A stretch of 64,000 nucleotides of DNA from Bacillota bacterium. Its GTDB lineage: Bacteria; Bacillota; Clostridia; Lachnospirales; Lachnospiraceae. Made by a program: the position numbers and the translations under genes. The notes beneath the pieces are model-generated. The model made no database searches and was not told where the DNA came from. It saw nothing but the letters and a program-made list of their open reading frames with translations. The stretch spans positions 1 to 64,000 of the forward strand of contig JAEYOY010000079.1 in assembly GCA_023411215.1 (NCBI GenBank). Reading direction: 5' to 3'. How positions within the stretch are numbered: the stretch's first letter is position 1; each line of letters opens with the position of its first letter. This document shows positions 8,547 to 17,748 of the stretch, piece by piece.

Positions 8547-10817
8547 ATGAAAAATTATGTAGTTAATAAAACTTTACTTAAGATATTTATGATCTTGTTG
8601 CTTGCTATTTCTATTATGTTTGTGTCAAATTATTATATTTATAAAAGTTCTATGAATGCAATGTTTGAACAGGCAGAAATTAATAATAATCTTGTTGTGA
8701 ATGGCATAATCCAATCTTTTGAGGAAAGCTTTAAGGAAATCAATGATATTATATTTACAGTTGAATCCTTACCTTATAACCTATACGATTTAAACGGACA
8801 TAACAACATAAACATGAAGAATGCCTATCTCTTAATGAAAAATGTGAAGCCTATTATTACGCAGGATTACATACATGACTTTATCATTTATTTTAAGAAT
8901 TCGGATCTTGTATTAACATTAAGTGGAACAGAAAGCTTTCATAGTATTTTTACGAAAAAATACAAGAATAACCATTATGCTCCTGAATACTGGAAAAATT
9001 ATGCTGTTACAAGCCATCCAATGAAGATAATACCATCGGATTATTATGAGGATGAATGGTCTTCTAATGGAACCAATAACAACCTTCTGGCTATTGTGGC
9101 ATCGAATCAAATTAATTATTCTATAGGTAATATTGTTGTTTTTGTAGATTTGTCAAAGCTTTATGCTAAAGTAAATGAAAATACCATGATGCCCGGAACA
9201 TCGCTAATCGTACTTGATAAGGACAAAAATGTAATCATAAATACGGGAAGCTCGAATGATCTTGAAAATATGGAAAGTATCTTTTTTAATTCCAGTAATA
9301 AATCCACCATTCAAAAGGGAGATTACAATTACCATATTGTAAGATCTGACTATAACTCATTTACGTATATTAATAAAGTACCTTATGGCTATGAAAGCTA
9401 CCTATCTACGATTAAATATAACAAAATAATTCTATTTGTTACGACAATTATAGGAGTTATTATATCAATTATTCTTAGTATCTATATTTACAGTCCGGTA
9501 AAAAAGATATTATGGTTGGTTGGTGAACAGGATGGGAACAAGAATCAAAATAATTATAAGTATATTTATAATAGTATTGAGAAAATGCAGCTTGAGAACA
9601 AGTTAATTAATAGTAAGATGGACAATGTGAAGGAAGAGGTAATGAGAAGTATATTCTTTAAAATGATTGACGATATAACATTTTACAAGGATATGAAGGA
9701 TCAAATTGATACCTATTTTAAGGCTATATTTCTTAACAGACAGTTTCTTATGGTTGGGTTTGATCTTCTAAATACAAACCAGCTGGATAATATGGTTGAT
9801 GATAATTTCGATATAATGCCAGATAAAATAAAAGAGGAAATTGAACTTGCACTTGTGAAGATAGGAAGTGGCAATTGTTCTGTTGTTGCATTTTATATGG
9901 AGAATATGAAGTTGGTTGCATTGGTTGGTGTAAATGAACAAATAAAAAGATCGAAATTATTAAATGATATTGAAGGGGTAAAAGATCAACTCCAAAGGAC
10001 TGTTCTAGCGAACTATACTGTCTTAGTAGCGGTAAGTAAGTTTTATACAGAGCCTCAGAGCTGCAAAGAAGCATTTGAAGAAATCAAGCTGTGTTTTGCA
10101 TATAGAACAATCAATAATACGAAAACCTTGATTGATTTAGAAAAAAATGAATATAGCTATGACATTTATATGCCTTTAAATTTTGATGAAAAATTGACGA
10201 ATTATATTTTGAGTGCCAATGCAAGTGAGGGTATCAAGTTTATTAAACAGGTAATTGATACAAATATTTCACATAATGTAAGTAATATTAAGTTCAAATA
10301 TATCATTGATAATATATTTAATAACCTGGTCAATATATTAGTTTATCTTAACGTGGATAGGGAAGAGCTATTGTCTACGGAAAGAGAATTTAGAAGTAAA
10401 GTTATGAAATATATTAACAGCCCTGAAAAAATCACTGAATATTTTGAAGATTTAATTGAGGCTACAACCAAAAAGGTACATACTGAAAATCAAAGTAAGC
10501 TTGATAAGGATTTATTATTGCAATACATTAATATACATTATGCTGAAAATCTTTACTTAGATAAAATAGCAGAGGAATTTAATACAACACCCAAATATTT
10601 CTCTAACTATTTCAAAAAGGCTTTTGGTATTAATTTTATTGAATATTTAAACAAGATAAGAATATCTCATGCGAAGGAATTGCTGAAGAATTCAGAAATT
10701 ACCGTAAATGAAATAGGGGAAAGAGTAGGATATCTAAATCCCAGTACCTTTACTAGTACCTTTAAAAAATATAGCGGTATAACACCTTCCGAGTATAGAA
10801 AAAGTGGTAGGAATTAG
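8547..10817 (+). CDS. Membrane-bound AraC-family regulator (YesS type)
   Basis: A 756-residue one-component regulator. A membrane segment at about residues 11-32 and another at about 293-313 enclose an extracytoplasmic sensing region of roughly 260 residues. The cytoplasmic part ends in an AraC-type double helix-turn-helix at about 652-756, with DKIAEEFNTTPKYFSNYFKKAF and the closing GYLNPSTFTSTFKKYSGITPSEYR. Such proteins sense an extracellular sugar directly and activate the neighbouring ABC importer operon, here most likely the genes at 3688-8455. The central region (about 320-640) has no motif I recognise. Confidence 0.85.
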   Translation: MKNYVVNKTLLKIFMILLLAISIMFVSNYYIYKSSMNAMFEQAEINNNLVVNGIIQSFEESFKEINDIIFTVESLPYNLYDLNGHNNINMKNAYLLMKNVKPIITQDYIHDFIIYFKNSDLVLTLSGTESFHSIFTKKYKNNHYAPEYWKNYAVTSHPMKIIPSDYYEDEWSSNGTNNNLLAIVASNQINYSIGNIVVFVDLSKLYAKVNENTMMPGTSLIVLDKDKNVIINTGSSNDLENMESIFFNSSNKSTIQKGDYNYHIVRSDYNSFTYINKVPYGYESYLSTIKYNKIILFVTTIIGVIISIILSIYIYSPVKKILWLVGEQDGNKNQNNYKYIYNSIEKMQLENKLINSKMDNVKEEVMRSIFFKMIDDITFYKDMKDQIDTYFKAIFLNRQFLMVGFDLLNTNQLDNMVDDNFDIMPDKIKEEIELALVKIGSGNCSVVAFYMENMKLVALVGVNEQIKRSKLLNDIEGVKDQLQRTVLANYTVLVAVSKFYTEPQSCKEAFEEIKLCFAYRTINNTKTLIDLEKNEYSYDIYMPLNFDEKLTNYILSANASEGIKFIKQVIDTNISHNVSNIKFKYIIDNIFNNLVNILVYLNVDREELLSTEREFRSKVMKYINSPEKITEYFEDLIEATTKKVHTENQSKLDKDLLLQYINIHYAENLYLDKIAEEFNTTPKYFSNYFKKAFGINFIEYLNKIRISHAKELLKNSEITVNEIGERVGYLNPSTFTSTFKKYSGITPSEYRKSGRN

Positions 10818-10853
10818 TAAAGGCTAATCAGAACGAGGGAGTGCGCGCAGCTT

Positions 10854-11468
10854 ATGAGAGAACGTAATTCACAGAAATCAAAAGAAGATATACTTACTGC
10901 AGCAGAATTCCTGTTTGCTGAAAAAGGAATCTATGGTACAAGAGTTGATGAAATTGCGAAAGAAGCCAATATTAACAAACGGATGATTTACGAGTACTTT
11001 GGCAGCAAGGAAGAATTATATAAAGCTGTTTTAATCAATGTATATGGTAGACTTGGTAATCTGGAGCTGGGTATTTTATCGGATATGATAAGTCCTGTCG
11101 ATGCAATTAGAAAGCTTATTCAGATGTATTTCATATTCTTAAAAGATAATCCTTCCTATGTAAGTCTTTTGCAATGGGAGAATCTGAACAAAGGAAAATA
11201 TATAAAGGATACGGATTTTACCGGTATGAAGGACCCGACACTAGAGCTTTTAAGGCAGATTATTAATAAGGGTATAGCAGAAGGTACCTTTCGAGTAGAG
11301 GTGGATACAGAACAGGTCATTGTATCCTTATTAACCTATTGTTTTTCCTATTTCTCCAATCGATATACCTTATCTACGCTTTTGTCTAAAAAGCTAGATG
11401 ACGATGAAAATATTAATAAACGTATTGATCATGTAACCACCATGTTTTTATCTTATTTATGTAAATAG
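10854..11468 (+). CDS. TetR/AcrR family transcriptional regulator
   Basis: A 204-residue repressor-type protein. The N-terminal helix-turn-helix is at about residues 10-55 (ILTAAEFLFAEKGIYGTRVDEIAKEANINKRMIYEYFGSKEELY), the rest is an all-helical ligand-binding domain. It starts 36 bases after the AraC-type gene and precedes the catabolic operon at 11702. A perfect palindrome lying between it and that operon (11519-11534) is a candidate operator, so it probably controls that operon in response to a pathway intermediate. Confidence 0.88.
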   Translation: MRERNSQKSKEDILTAAEFLFAEKGIYGTRVDEIAKEANINKRMIYEYFGSKEELYKAVLINVYGRLGNLELGILSDMISPVDAIRKLIQMYFIFLKDNPSYVSLLQWENLNKGKYIKDTDFTGMKDPTLELLRQIINKGIAEGTFRVEVDTEQVIVSLLTYCFSYFSNRYTLSTLLSKKLDDDENINKRIDHVTTMFLSYLCK

Positions 11469-11518
11469 AGGGTTATAGTTAATTAAATGGGTGGAAGGTA
11501 ATAATTTTTTATCAAAAT

Positions 11519-11534
11519 GTAACTAACTAGTTAC
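11519..11534. promoter_or_regulatory. Palindromic operator candidate for TetR
   Basis: GTAACTAACTAGTTAC is a perfect dyad (GTAACTA-AC-TAGTTAC). It overlaps the -35 position for a TACAAT -10 box at 11547-11552. Placed between a TetR gene and a catabolic operon, it has the position and symmetry expected of a TetR operator. Confidence 0.5.
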
Positions 11535-11640
11535 TTATATACTAGATACAATATGCCAAATAAAAATTTTAACTTAAAAATAGATCGATTTGTTACAAAA
11601 GCTAATATCGTAATGAAAAAATAAAACAGTAATTATGATT

Positions 11641-11664
11641 AGGCCTTTTGACACCTTAATCAAT
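11641..11664 (+). repeat. Orphan end of palindromic repeat family
   Basis: AGGCCTTTTGACACC followed by TTAATCAAT matches the terminal repeat of the 260-bp elements near 19.0 and 46.0 kb, and is nearly identical to the orphan end at 2524-2542. It lies 38 bases upstream of the operon's first gene. No left end is visible. Confidence 0.45.
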
Positions 11665-11701
11665 CAATTATTCAAAATAAAACATGAAGTGAGGAATATT
11701 T

Positions 11702-12715
11702 ATGTGGAATGAAGAATTATTAGATCTAAAATTATCAGAGCCCTCCAATAAGCTAATCGAAGATATGACAAAAATTGATGGGGACATATTAATACTAGGA
11801 GCTGGCGGTAAGATGGGACCGTCCTTAGCTCTCCTTGCAAAGAATGCAATCAAAGCGGCAAAAATCAATAAAAAAGTAATTGCGGTATCTCGTTTTACGG
11901 ATCCGGTAGTTACAAAACTAATGAAGGATAATGAGATTGAGACAATCAGTGTGGATCTACTGAAGCCCGGTGCATTTGACTTATTGCCGGAGGTGGCAAA
12001 TGTCATATACATGGCAGGACGCAAGTTTGGTACAGATGGACAGGAGGCTTTGACCTGGGCAATGAATGCTTGGCTTCCTACTCTGGTTGCAGAGAAATAT
12101 AAGAACTCAAAGATAGTAGTATTTTCATCCGGTAATATCTATCCCATGATGCAGGTATATTCCGGAGCTACGGAGAATATTAAACCAGCACCAATGGGTG
12201 ATTATGCTATGTCATGTCTGGCACGTGAGCGCATGTTTGAATATGGTTCTATTGAATACGGAACAGAAATTTTTATTTATAGACTTAATTATGCAGTAGA
12301 CCTGCGATACGGCGTACTTCATGATCTTGCTTCTAATATCATGGAGGGCAAGCCGATTAGCCTTACAACGACATGTTTTAACTGCATTTGGCAGGGTGAT
12401 GCAAATGAAATGGCAATACGAGCATTACTGCATACAGGAAATCCTGCTGTGAAAATGAATATCACCGGCCCAGAGACAGTATCCGTTAGACATGCAGCAA
12501 TCGAGCTTGGTAAGCTATTGGGTAAAGAACCAATCTTCGAAGGACAGGAAGCAGAAAATGCCTTCCTTAACAATGCAGGTCAAGCCATGGAAACCTTTGG
12601 TTATCCTACCGTATCTCTAAATACTTTAATACGCTGGCAGGCAGAATGGATACTAGACGGAGGCCGCTCTTTAGGAAAACCAACACATTTTGAAGAAAGA
12701 AAGGGGAACTTCTAA
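11702..12715 (+). CDS. NAD-dependent epimerase/dehydratase-like protein
   Basis: A 337-residue extended-SDR-fold protein. The dinucleotide-binding motif is ILILGAGGKMGPSL at about residues 29-42; a Ser-rich strand FSSGNIYP follows at about 142-149. The usual YxxxK catalytic pair appears as YAMSC (in GDYAMSCLARE), so the Lys is replaced by Cys and classical dehydrogenase chemistry is doubtful. It likely binds NAD(P) and a sugar-like substrate. It is the first gene of the operon 11702-16657 and its stop overlaps the next start by one base, indicating translational coupling with the DapA-type aldolase. Confidence 0.75.
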   Translation: MWNEELLDLKLSEPSNKLIEDMTKIDGDILILGAGGKMGPSLALLAKNAIKAAKINKKVIAVSRFTDPVVTKLMKDNEIETISVDLLKPGAFDLLPEVANVIYMAGRKFGTDGQEALTWAMNAWLPTLVAEKYKNSKIVVFSSGNIYPMMQVYSGATENIKPAPMGDYAMSCLARERMFEYGSIEYGTEIFIYRLNYAVDLRYGVLHDLASNIMEGKPISLTTTCFNCIWQGDANEMAIRALLHTGNPAVKMNITGPETVSVRHAAIELGKLLGKEPIFEGQEAENAFLNNAGQAMETFGYPTVSLNTLIRWQAEWILDGGRSLGKPTHFEERKGNF

Positions 12716-13773
12716 TGAATCGACATGAAAAAGCATTATTGAAATTTGCAGAAGGCACATTCATACCGGCACATCCCTTAGCCTTAACCGCTTCCAGAAA
12801 GCTGGATGAGAAAAGGCAGAGATTGTTAACCCGCTATTATCTTAATGCAGGTGTGGGCGGCTTAGCGGTAGCAGTACATACCACCCAATTTGAGATTAGA
12901 GATCCTGAGGTTGGTTTATTTGAGCCGGTATTAAGAATAGCGGTTGAAGAAATGGAAGCTTTTGAAAATAGGACAGGAAAGACAATTGTCAGAATTGCCG
13001 GCGTATGCGGTCCTGTCGATCAAGCAGTAGAGGAAGCGAAAATCGCCCTAAGACTAGGTTATGATGCGGTATTATTAAGTCCTGGGGGCTTAAATCATCT
13101 GTCAGAAGATGAAATGCTGAAACGCAGTGAAGCAGTTGCAGGAATTATTCCGGTAGTAGGATTTTATCTTCAGAACAGCGTGGGAGGAAGAACCTTTACC
13201 TATGATTATTGGCAGAAATTCTGTGAAATTGACAATGTAATTGGAATTAAGAGTGCGCCCTTTAACCGGTATCAAACGCTCGATGTGGTAAGGGCGGCCA
13301 CATTTTCAACCAGAGCGGATCAAATTGCCTTGTACACAGGTAACGATGATAATATTGTTCTTGACCTGTTAACAAATTATAAGTTCACCCAGGATGGCAA
13401 AACCTATGAAAAAGGCTTTGTGGGAGGCTTATTGGGTCATTGGTCAGTATGGGCACATACAGCAGTTAAGATATTTGAGATGCTAAAGGGTAGATCAAAG
13501 GATAAGGATATTAAGGCCGATCTCTTAACACTTGCCATGGAAGTAACCGATTGTAATGCAGCCTTTTTTGATACCGCCAATGGATTTAAGGGCTGCATCG
13601 CCGGTCTCCACCTGGTATTACAAAAGCAAGGCTTATTGGAGGGCATCTGGTGTCTGAATGAGAATGAGACCATATCTCCTGGACAAATGGAAGAAATAGA
13701 ACGAGTTTATAGAATGTATCCTCATCTGAATGACGATGAATTTGTGAAAAACAATATTAAGAATTGGATTTAA
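12715..13773 (+). CDS. DHDPS/NAL-family aldolase
   Basis: A 352-residue protein of the dihydrodipicolinate synthase / N-acetylneuraminate lyase family, a TIM barrel. The Schiff-base Lys is K179 in GIKSAPFN and the catalytic Tyr is Y151 in GFYLQ. Family members cleave or form 2-keto-3-deoxy acids with pyruvate. It is longer than typical members (about 295) by extensions at both ends. Context with an epimerase-like protein, an FAD oxidoreductase and sugar isomerases points to catabolism of a sugar acid rather than lysine biosynthesis. The usual GxxGE loop is not obvious (VGGLAVAVHTTQ), so the exact reaction is unknown. Confidence 0.75.
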   Translation: MNRHEKALLKFAEGTFIPAHPLALTASRKLDEKRQRLLTRYYLNAGVGGLAVAVHTTQFEIRDPEVGLFEPVLRIAVEEMEAFENRTGKTIVRIAGVCGPVDQAVEEAKIALRLGYDAVLLSPGGLNHLSEDEMLKRSEAVAGIIPVVGFYLQNSVGGRTFTYDYWQKFCEIDNVIGIKSAPFNRYQTLDVVRAATFSTRADQIALYTGNDDNIVLDLLTNYKFTQDGKTYEKGFVGGLLGHWSVWAHTAVKIFEMLKGRSKDKDIKADLLTLAMEVTDCNAAFFDTANGFKGCIAGLHLVLQKQGLLEGIWCLNENETISPGQMEEIERVYRMYPHLNDDEFVKNNIKNWI

Positions 13774-13836
13774 GTAGATAGGCCAATCGGTAACGCTGGA
13801 AGAAGCGAATGGTTTGAACCAAAGGAGAATGATTCT

Positions 13837-15153
13837 ATGAATATCGGTGATAGGAAAGAAAGGGTTCTTGCTGCAATTGATAAAAATCGTGAAGCCATCA
13901 TTCAGATTGGAGAAACGATCTTAAATCAACCAGAGATAGGCTATAAAGAAGTAAAAACGGCCAGTCTGGTAAAGGATATTTTTGAAGTACTTCATTTGGA
14001 GTATGAAGATTCTTTAGCCATTACAGGTCTTAAAGCGAAGCTAAAGGGAAGAAGCAGTAAGCTTAAGGTAGCAGTAATCGGTGAAATGGATGCAGTGATT
14101 TGTCCACTGCATCCTAAGGCGGACAGAGCGACTGGAGCCTCCCATTCCTGCGGGCACAATGCTCAGATTGCAACTATGCTCGGTGTTGCCTATGGATTGG
14201 TACAAAGTGGAATTATGAATGAATTAGATGGGGATGTGGCTTTTATGGCAGTTCCCGCGGAAGAGTTTGTAGAGCTTGAGTACAGAGAGCACCTTAAGAA
14301 CAACGGTGATATCAAATTATTCGGTGGCAAGCAAGAACTTATCAGAATAGGAGCCTTTGATGATATCGATATGGCTATGATGGTCCATTCTCATGCCGGT
14401 GCGACGGAAAGGAAGGCCTTTGTTCATGGAGGCGGATCAGGCTTCGTCGGTAAAACGGTAAGGTTTATAGGACGGGAAGCACATGCAGGAGGGGCACCTT
14501 ATGAAGGAATTAATGCTCTTAATGCAGCAATGATGGCAATTATGGGTATCCATGTTCAGAGAGAAGTATTTAAAGATGAGGATGGTATTCGGGTACACCC
14601 TATCATAACCAAGGGTGGCGATCTTGTGAACATTGTTCCTGCCGATACTCGAATGGAGACTTATGTCAGAGGGAAAAGAGTAGGTGCCATACTTGAGGCA
14701 AACCAATTAGTGAATAGGGCAATCGAAGCCGGTGCTTATTGCGTAGGAGCAGAGGCGCAGATCAATGAGCTTCCGGGATATCTACCTTTAAAGCAAAATG
14801 AAAGGCTTGGTGAGCTTTTTGCAGCTAACATAGGCTGTTTCATTGGGAATGAGAATGTCATCCGAAATGTCGATATGTGCGGTTCCACTGACATGGGGGA
14901 TCTGAGTGCAATCATGCCGGTAATACAGCCCACCATGGGAGGCTTTCAAGGCCAGGCCCACAGTAAAGAATTTGAAATCGTTGATAAAGAAGCAGCCTAT
15001 ATTCTGCCTGCCAAAGCCATGGCTATGACGATAATCGATCTGCTCTCTAATGAAGCAAGAGAGGGAATTAATATCAAAGATGAATTCATACCTGTGTATT
15101 CGAAAGAGACATATTTAAAGATATGGGAAGAGTTTCTTATTAATAAAGAGTAA
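13837..15153 (+). CDS. M20-family amidohydrolase
   Basis: A 438-residue metal-dependent hydrolase of the M20/aminoacylase group. Metal and catalytic motifs are visible in order: GEMDAV (about 86-91), SHSCGHN (about 107-113), the Glu pair in PAEEF (about 146-150), HSHAG (about 187-191), and QAHSKEF near the C-terminus. Residues about 205-330 form the dimerisation (lid) domain. It should hydrolyse an N-acyl or amide bond, like aminoacylases or AbgB. In this operon it may remove an acyl or aminoacyl group from a sugar-derived substrate. Good AAAGGAGA site before 13837. Confidence 0.82.
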   Translation: MNIGDRKERVLAAIDKNREAIIQIGETILNQPEIGYKEVKTASLVKDIFEVLHLEYEDSLAITGLKAKLKGRSSKLKVAVIGEMDAVICPLHPKADRATGASHSCGHNAQIATMLGVAYGLVQSGIMNELDGDVAFMAVPAEEFVELEYREHLKNNGDIKLFGGKQELIRIGAFDDIDMAMMVHSHAGATERKAFVHGGGSGFVGKTVRFIGREAHAGGAPYEGINALNAAMMAIMGIHVQREVFKDEDGIRVHPIITKGGDLVNIVPADTRMETYVRGKRVGAILEANQLVNRAIEAGAYCVGAEAQINELPGYLPLKQNERLGELFAANIGCFIGNENVIRNVDMCGSTDMGDLSAIMPVIQPTMGGFQGQAHSKEFEIVDKEAAYILPAKAMAMTIIDLLSNEAREGINIKDEFIPVYSKETYLKIWEEFLINKE

Positions 15154-15248
15154 CCGCGACTATAGTAGTGGGTCAAAATCATGAACTTAATACATTGAGA
15201 TAAAAATACAGGTTATAGGGTAGGATGATATTTGGTTTTGTAAAATAC

Positions 15249-15271
15249 TTTATACATTACAATTGTATAAA
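15249..15271. promoter_or_regulatory. Dyad upstream of FAD oxidoreductase gene
   Basis: TTTATACA (15249-15256) and TGTATAAA (15264-15271) form an 8+8 inverted repeat round 7 bases, 28 bases before the start codon at 15299. It could be an operator or a -10 region within the operon. No function is proven. Confidence 0.35.
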
Positions 15272-15298
15272 AATGATATCAGAAGGAGAACTGGGGCT

Positions 15299-16657
15299 AT
15301 GATGAATTATGATGTAATCGTAGTAGGCGGAGGTATTTCGGGGGTCATGTCGGCTATTACAGCAGCCAAGGAAGGTGCAAAAACGCTGGTAATAGAGAAG
15401 TATGGATTTATGGGCGGAATGTTAACGGCTGCCGGTGTAGGACCAATGATGACATATCACGTAGAGGATCGACAGGTTATAAAGGGAAGTACCGGAAGGC
15501 TGATTGATCGATTAGTCGAGAAGAAAAAATCGCCGGGCCATATACTAGATACCATCGGATATACCTATACGGTTACGCCCTTTGATGCCGAGGGTATGAA
15601 GCATGAGCTTGAGCTGATGCTCCTTGAGAGTGGTGCCGATATCCTTTATCACACAATTTTGTCTGGTGTGAAGGTATCAGAGGGTAGGATTGAGAGCTTA
15701 ACAATCAGCAATAAAGCAGGTCTAAGTGAAATAAGCGCTAAGGTATATATTGATGCTACCGGTGACGGTGATCTTTCCGCATGGGCTGGAGTGGAGTTCA
15801 CTAAGGGAAGAGAAGAGGATGGGGCTTGTCAACCGATGACCATGAATATGAAGATGTCCAATGTAGACATTGAAGCAGTGAAGGCCTTTGTCAAGGAGAA
15901 TCCGGACGAATTCCCCTTCCTCAAGGGGAATACAGGCATTGTGGATACAGCACCCAGACTCGCTGCCAGCGGATATGAGAATATCGTGAAAAAAGGTAGA
16001 GAGGATGGGGCTCTTACTTTTAATACAGAAGCAATCCTTTTCTTTGAGACGAATAACCCCGGAGAAGTCATTGTGAATACAACAAGAATCAGAGGACTGG
16101 ATGCTACCGATCCCTGGGATCTGACCAAGGCGGAAATCGAGGGCAGAAGACAGGTACGTAATCTCGAGACCTTTTTACATGAAAGGGTCAGAGGCTTTGA
16201 AAATGCCGTGCTTCTAAGCACAGGGCCTAATATAGGTGTTAGAGGCTCGCGTCAGATTAAGGGCCTATATATATTAACCCTGGAGGACATTGTATCTGCA
16301 AGAACCTTTGATGATGTAATCGCTCATGGTGGATATCCGGTTGATGTTCATCATCCCGATGGCGATGACGAGGTAGTAAAGGAAGAGGATAATATTACTA
16401 TGGGTACTATGTACAGCGTTCCCTATCGGTGCCTGGTTAATCATCAGATAACGAATTTAATAACCGTTGGCAGATGTATCTCTTCAACCTTTGAAGCGCA
16501 AGGTGCTATTAGAACCACACCGATTGTCGGGGCGATTGCAGAAGCAGGAGGAGCAGCTGCATATCTTGCAACAATAAACAACCAAAAAACAAGTGATATT
16601 AATATAAAAGAAATGCATGATATTTTAATTAAAGAAGGTGCATATCTAAAACTGTAA
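15299..16657 (+). CDS. FAD-dependent oxidoreductase
   Basis: A 452-residue flavoprotein. The ATG at 15299 follows AGAAGGAGAA at 15281-15290, so the longer frame from 15263 is rejected. The FAD Rossmann motif VIVVGGGISGVMSAITAAKEGAKTLVIEK is at about residues 6-34, and the second FAD motif IDATGDGDLSAWAG is at about 152-165. This layout is that of the FAD_oxidored group, often found in sugar and glycan catabolic clusters with unknown substrates. It ends the operon, followed by a long terminator hairpin. It probably oxidises a hydroxyl or amine of the pathway intermediate. Confidence 0.8.
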   Translation: MMNYDVIVVGGGISGVMSAITAAKEGAKTLVIEKYGFMGGMLTAAGVGPMMTYHVEDRQVIKGSTGRLIDRLVEKKKSPGHILDTIGYTYTVTPFDAEGMKHELELMLLESGADILYHTILSGVKVSEGRIESLTISNKAGLSEISAKVYIDATGDGDLSAWAGVEFTKGREEDGACQPMTMNMKMSNVDIEAVKAFVKENPDEFPFLKGNTGIVDTAPRLAASGYENIVKKGREDGALTFNTEAILFFETNNPGEVIVNTTRIRGLDATDPWDLTKAEIEGRRQVRNLETFLHERVRGFENAVLLSTGPNIGVRGSRQIKGLYILTLEDIVSARTFDDVIAHGGYPVDVHHPDGDDEVVKEEDNITMGTMYSVPYRCLVNHQITNLITVGRCISSTFEAQGAIRTTPIVGAIAEAGGAAAYLATINNQKTSDINIKEMHDILIKEGAYLKL

Positions 16658-16756
16658 GAGGAATTAGAATTGTACACTGGCATGGATCAATCAACTAGGT
16701 AATGATATAACCAAAAACATAAAGTGGCTGCTTCAGAGTAGATATTGCTTAAGAAT

Positions 16757-16832
16757 AAAAGTAACAGCATCCTTCACCAGATAATCTCACCTCACTGAAA
16801 GAGATTATCTGGTATGGGATGCTGTTACTTTT
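16757..16832. terminator. Bidirectional terminator with nested stems
   Basis: AAAAGTAACAGCATCC (16757-16772) pairs perfectly with GGATGCTGTTACTTTT (16817-16832); an inner stem CCAGATAATCTC/GAGATTATCTGG extends it. It lies between the convergent FAD oxidoreductase and sugar isomerase genes and has T-runs on both strands. Confidence 0.85.
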
Positions 16833-16893
16833 ATACATAACAATAGAAAGTTCGCAAAACTTGCTTTGTATTGTTTAAATTAATTATTCGAGG

Positions 16894-17748
16894 TTATATT
16901 TCATTGATATATCGCTTTAGGTTTTCGTAGCCGATTGTTATGCCGGTTATGGTATCTTCCATACCTTCAAACTCAATTGCTATATAGCTGTCATAGCCTA
17001 TGCTCTTTAATATACAGAGACATTGTTTGACCGGAACATCACCATGTCCGACGATGGTACCCTTCAGATAGTTACGGCCTCGAGAACAAAAGTAACCGGT
17101 ACCTGGATTTGGGTGAAGCCCGGATTTCACATAAAAGTCCTTTGCATGTACATAAAAGACATAAGGCGCAATTCTTCCGAAGGCTTTCTCAGGGGCTTCA
17201 TCGGCACATAGGAAATTACCCATATCACCTAGTAAACCAAAATTTTCATGTGATACAGCGCGGTATAATTTTTCTACACGTTCACTATCTTGACAAAAAT
17301 ATCCGTGATTTTCTACCGTAGTTCGAATCCCCTTTGTTGCTGCATAAACAGTGATCTCTCTGCATGCATCGCTAATCAGTGGCAATATGGTATCAAAGGG
17401 TCTGCCATCTCCTATGGTTGCATCATGGCGAACGATATTGACGCCTAAAAGCTCGGCAATATCAATCATTTTCTTAACTCGTTCAATCTCTGCTTGTGTA
17501 TCGCCATTACTTCCCAATATAAAATCTGCACCAAAGGTAAAGCAGGATATCTTCATGCCTTGTTTCTCACATTCTGCAGCAAGAACTCTGGCGTAATCTT
17601 CGCTGGTAGTACCCTCTGGCGGAAGGATATCTACAAATTCAATGGCTTCAAAGCCGATTTCTTTGGCTTTAGCAATGCAATCAAGCTGGGTCATCTCACC
17701 GGAGGATAATAATCGGTTAAAGCTATAGGAACTAACGGCTAATCTCAT
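16894..17748 (-). CDS. Sugar phosphate isomerase/epimerase (AP-endonuclease-2 fold)
   Basis: A 284-residue TIM-barrel protein. Probable metal ligands are visible as Glu in TVENHG (about 144-149), Asp in LLGDMGN, His in VHAKDF and Glu in AIEFEG near the C-terminus. This is the xylose-isomerase-like family that includes IolE/IolI and many uncharacterised sugar isomerases. Its start overlaps the stop of the upstream oxidoreductase gene by four bases (ATGA), so the two are translationally coupled and act in one pathway, a pairing seen repeatedly in inositol-like and keto-sugar catabolism. Confidence 0.82.
   Translation of the reverse strand: MRLAVSSYSFNRLLSSGEMTQLDCIAKAKEIGFEAIEFVDILPPEGTTSEDYARVLAAECEKQGMKISCFTFGADFILGSNGDTQAEIERVKKMIDIAELLGVNIVRHDATIGDGRPFDTILPLISDACREITVYAATKGIRTTVENHGYFCQDSERVEKLYRAVSHENFGLLGDMGNFLCADEAPEKAFGRIAPYVFYVHAKDFYVKSGLHPNPGTGYFCSRGRNYLKGTIVGHGDVPVKQCLCILKSIGYDSYIAIEFEGMEDTITGITIGYENLKRYINEI

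Noticed and set aside
16757..16832. Nested hairpin considered as a riboswitch or attenuator
   Set aside because: It follows a stop codon on each strand and precedes no gene start; it is a bidirectional terminator.
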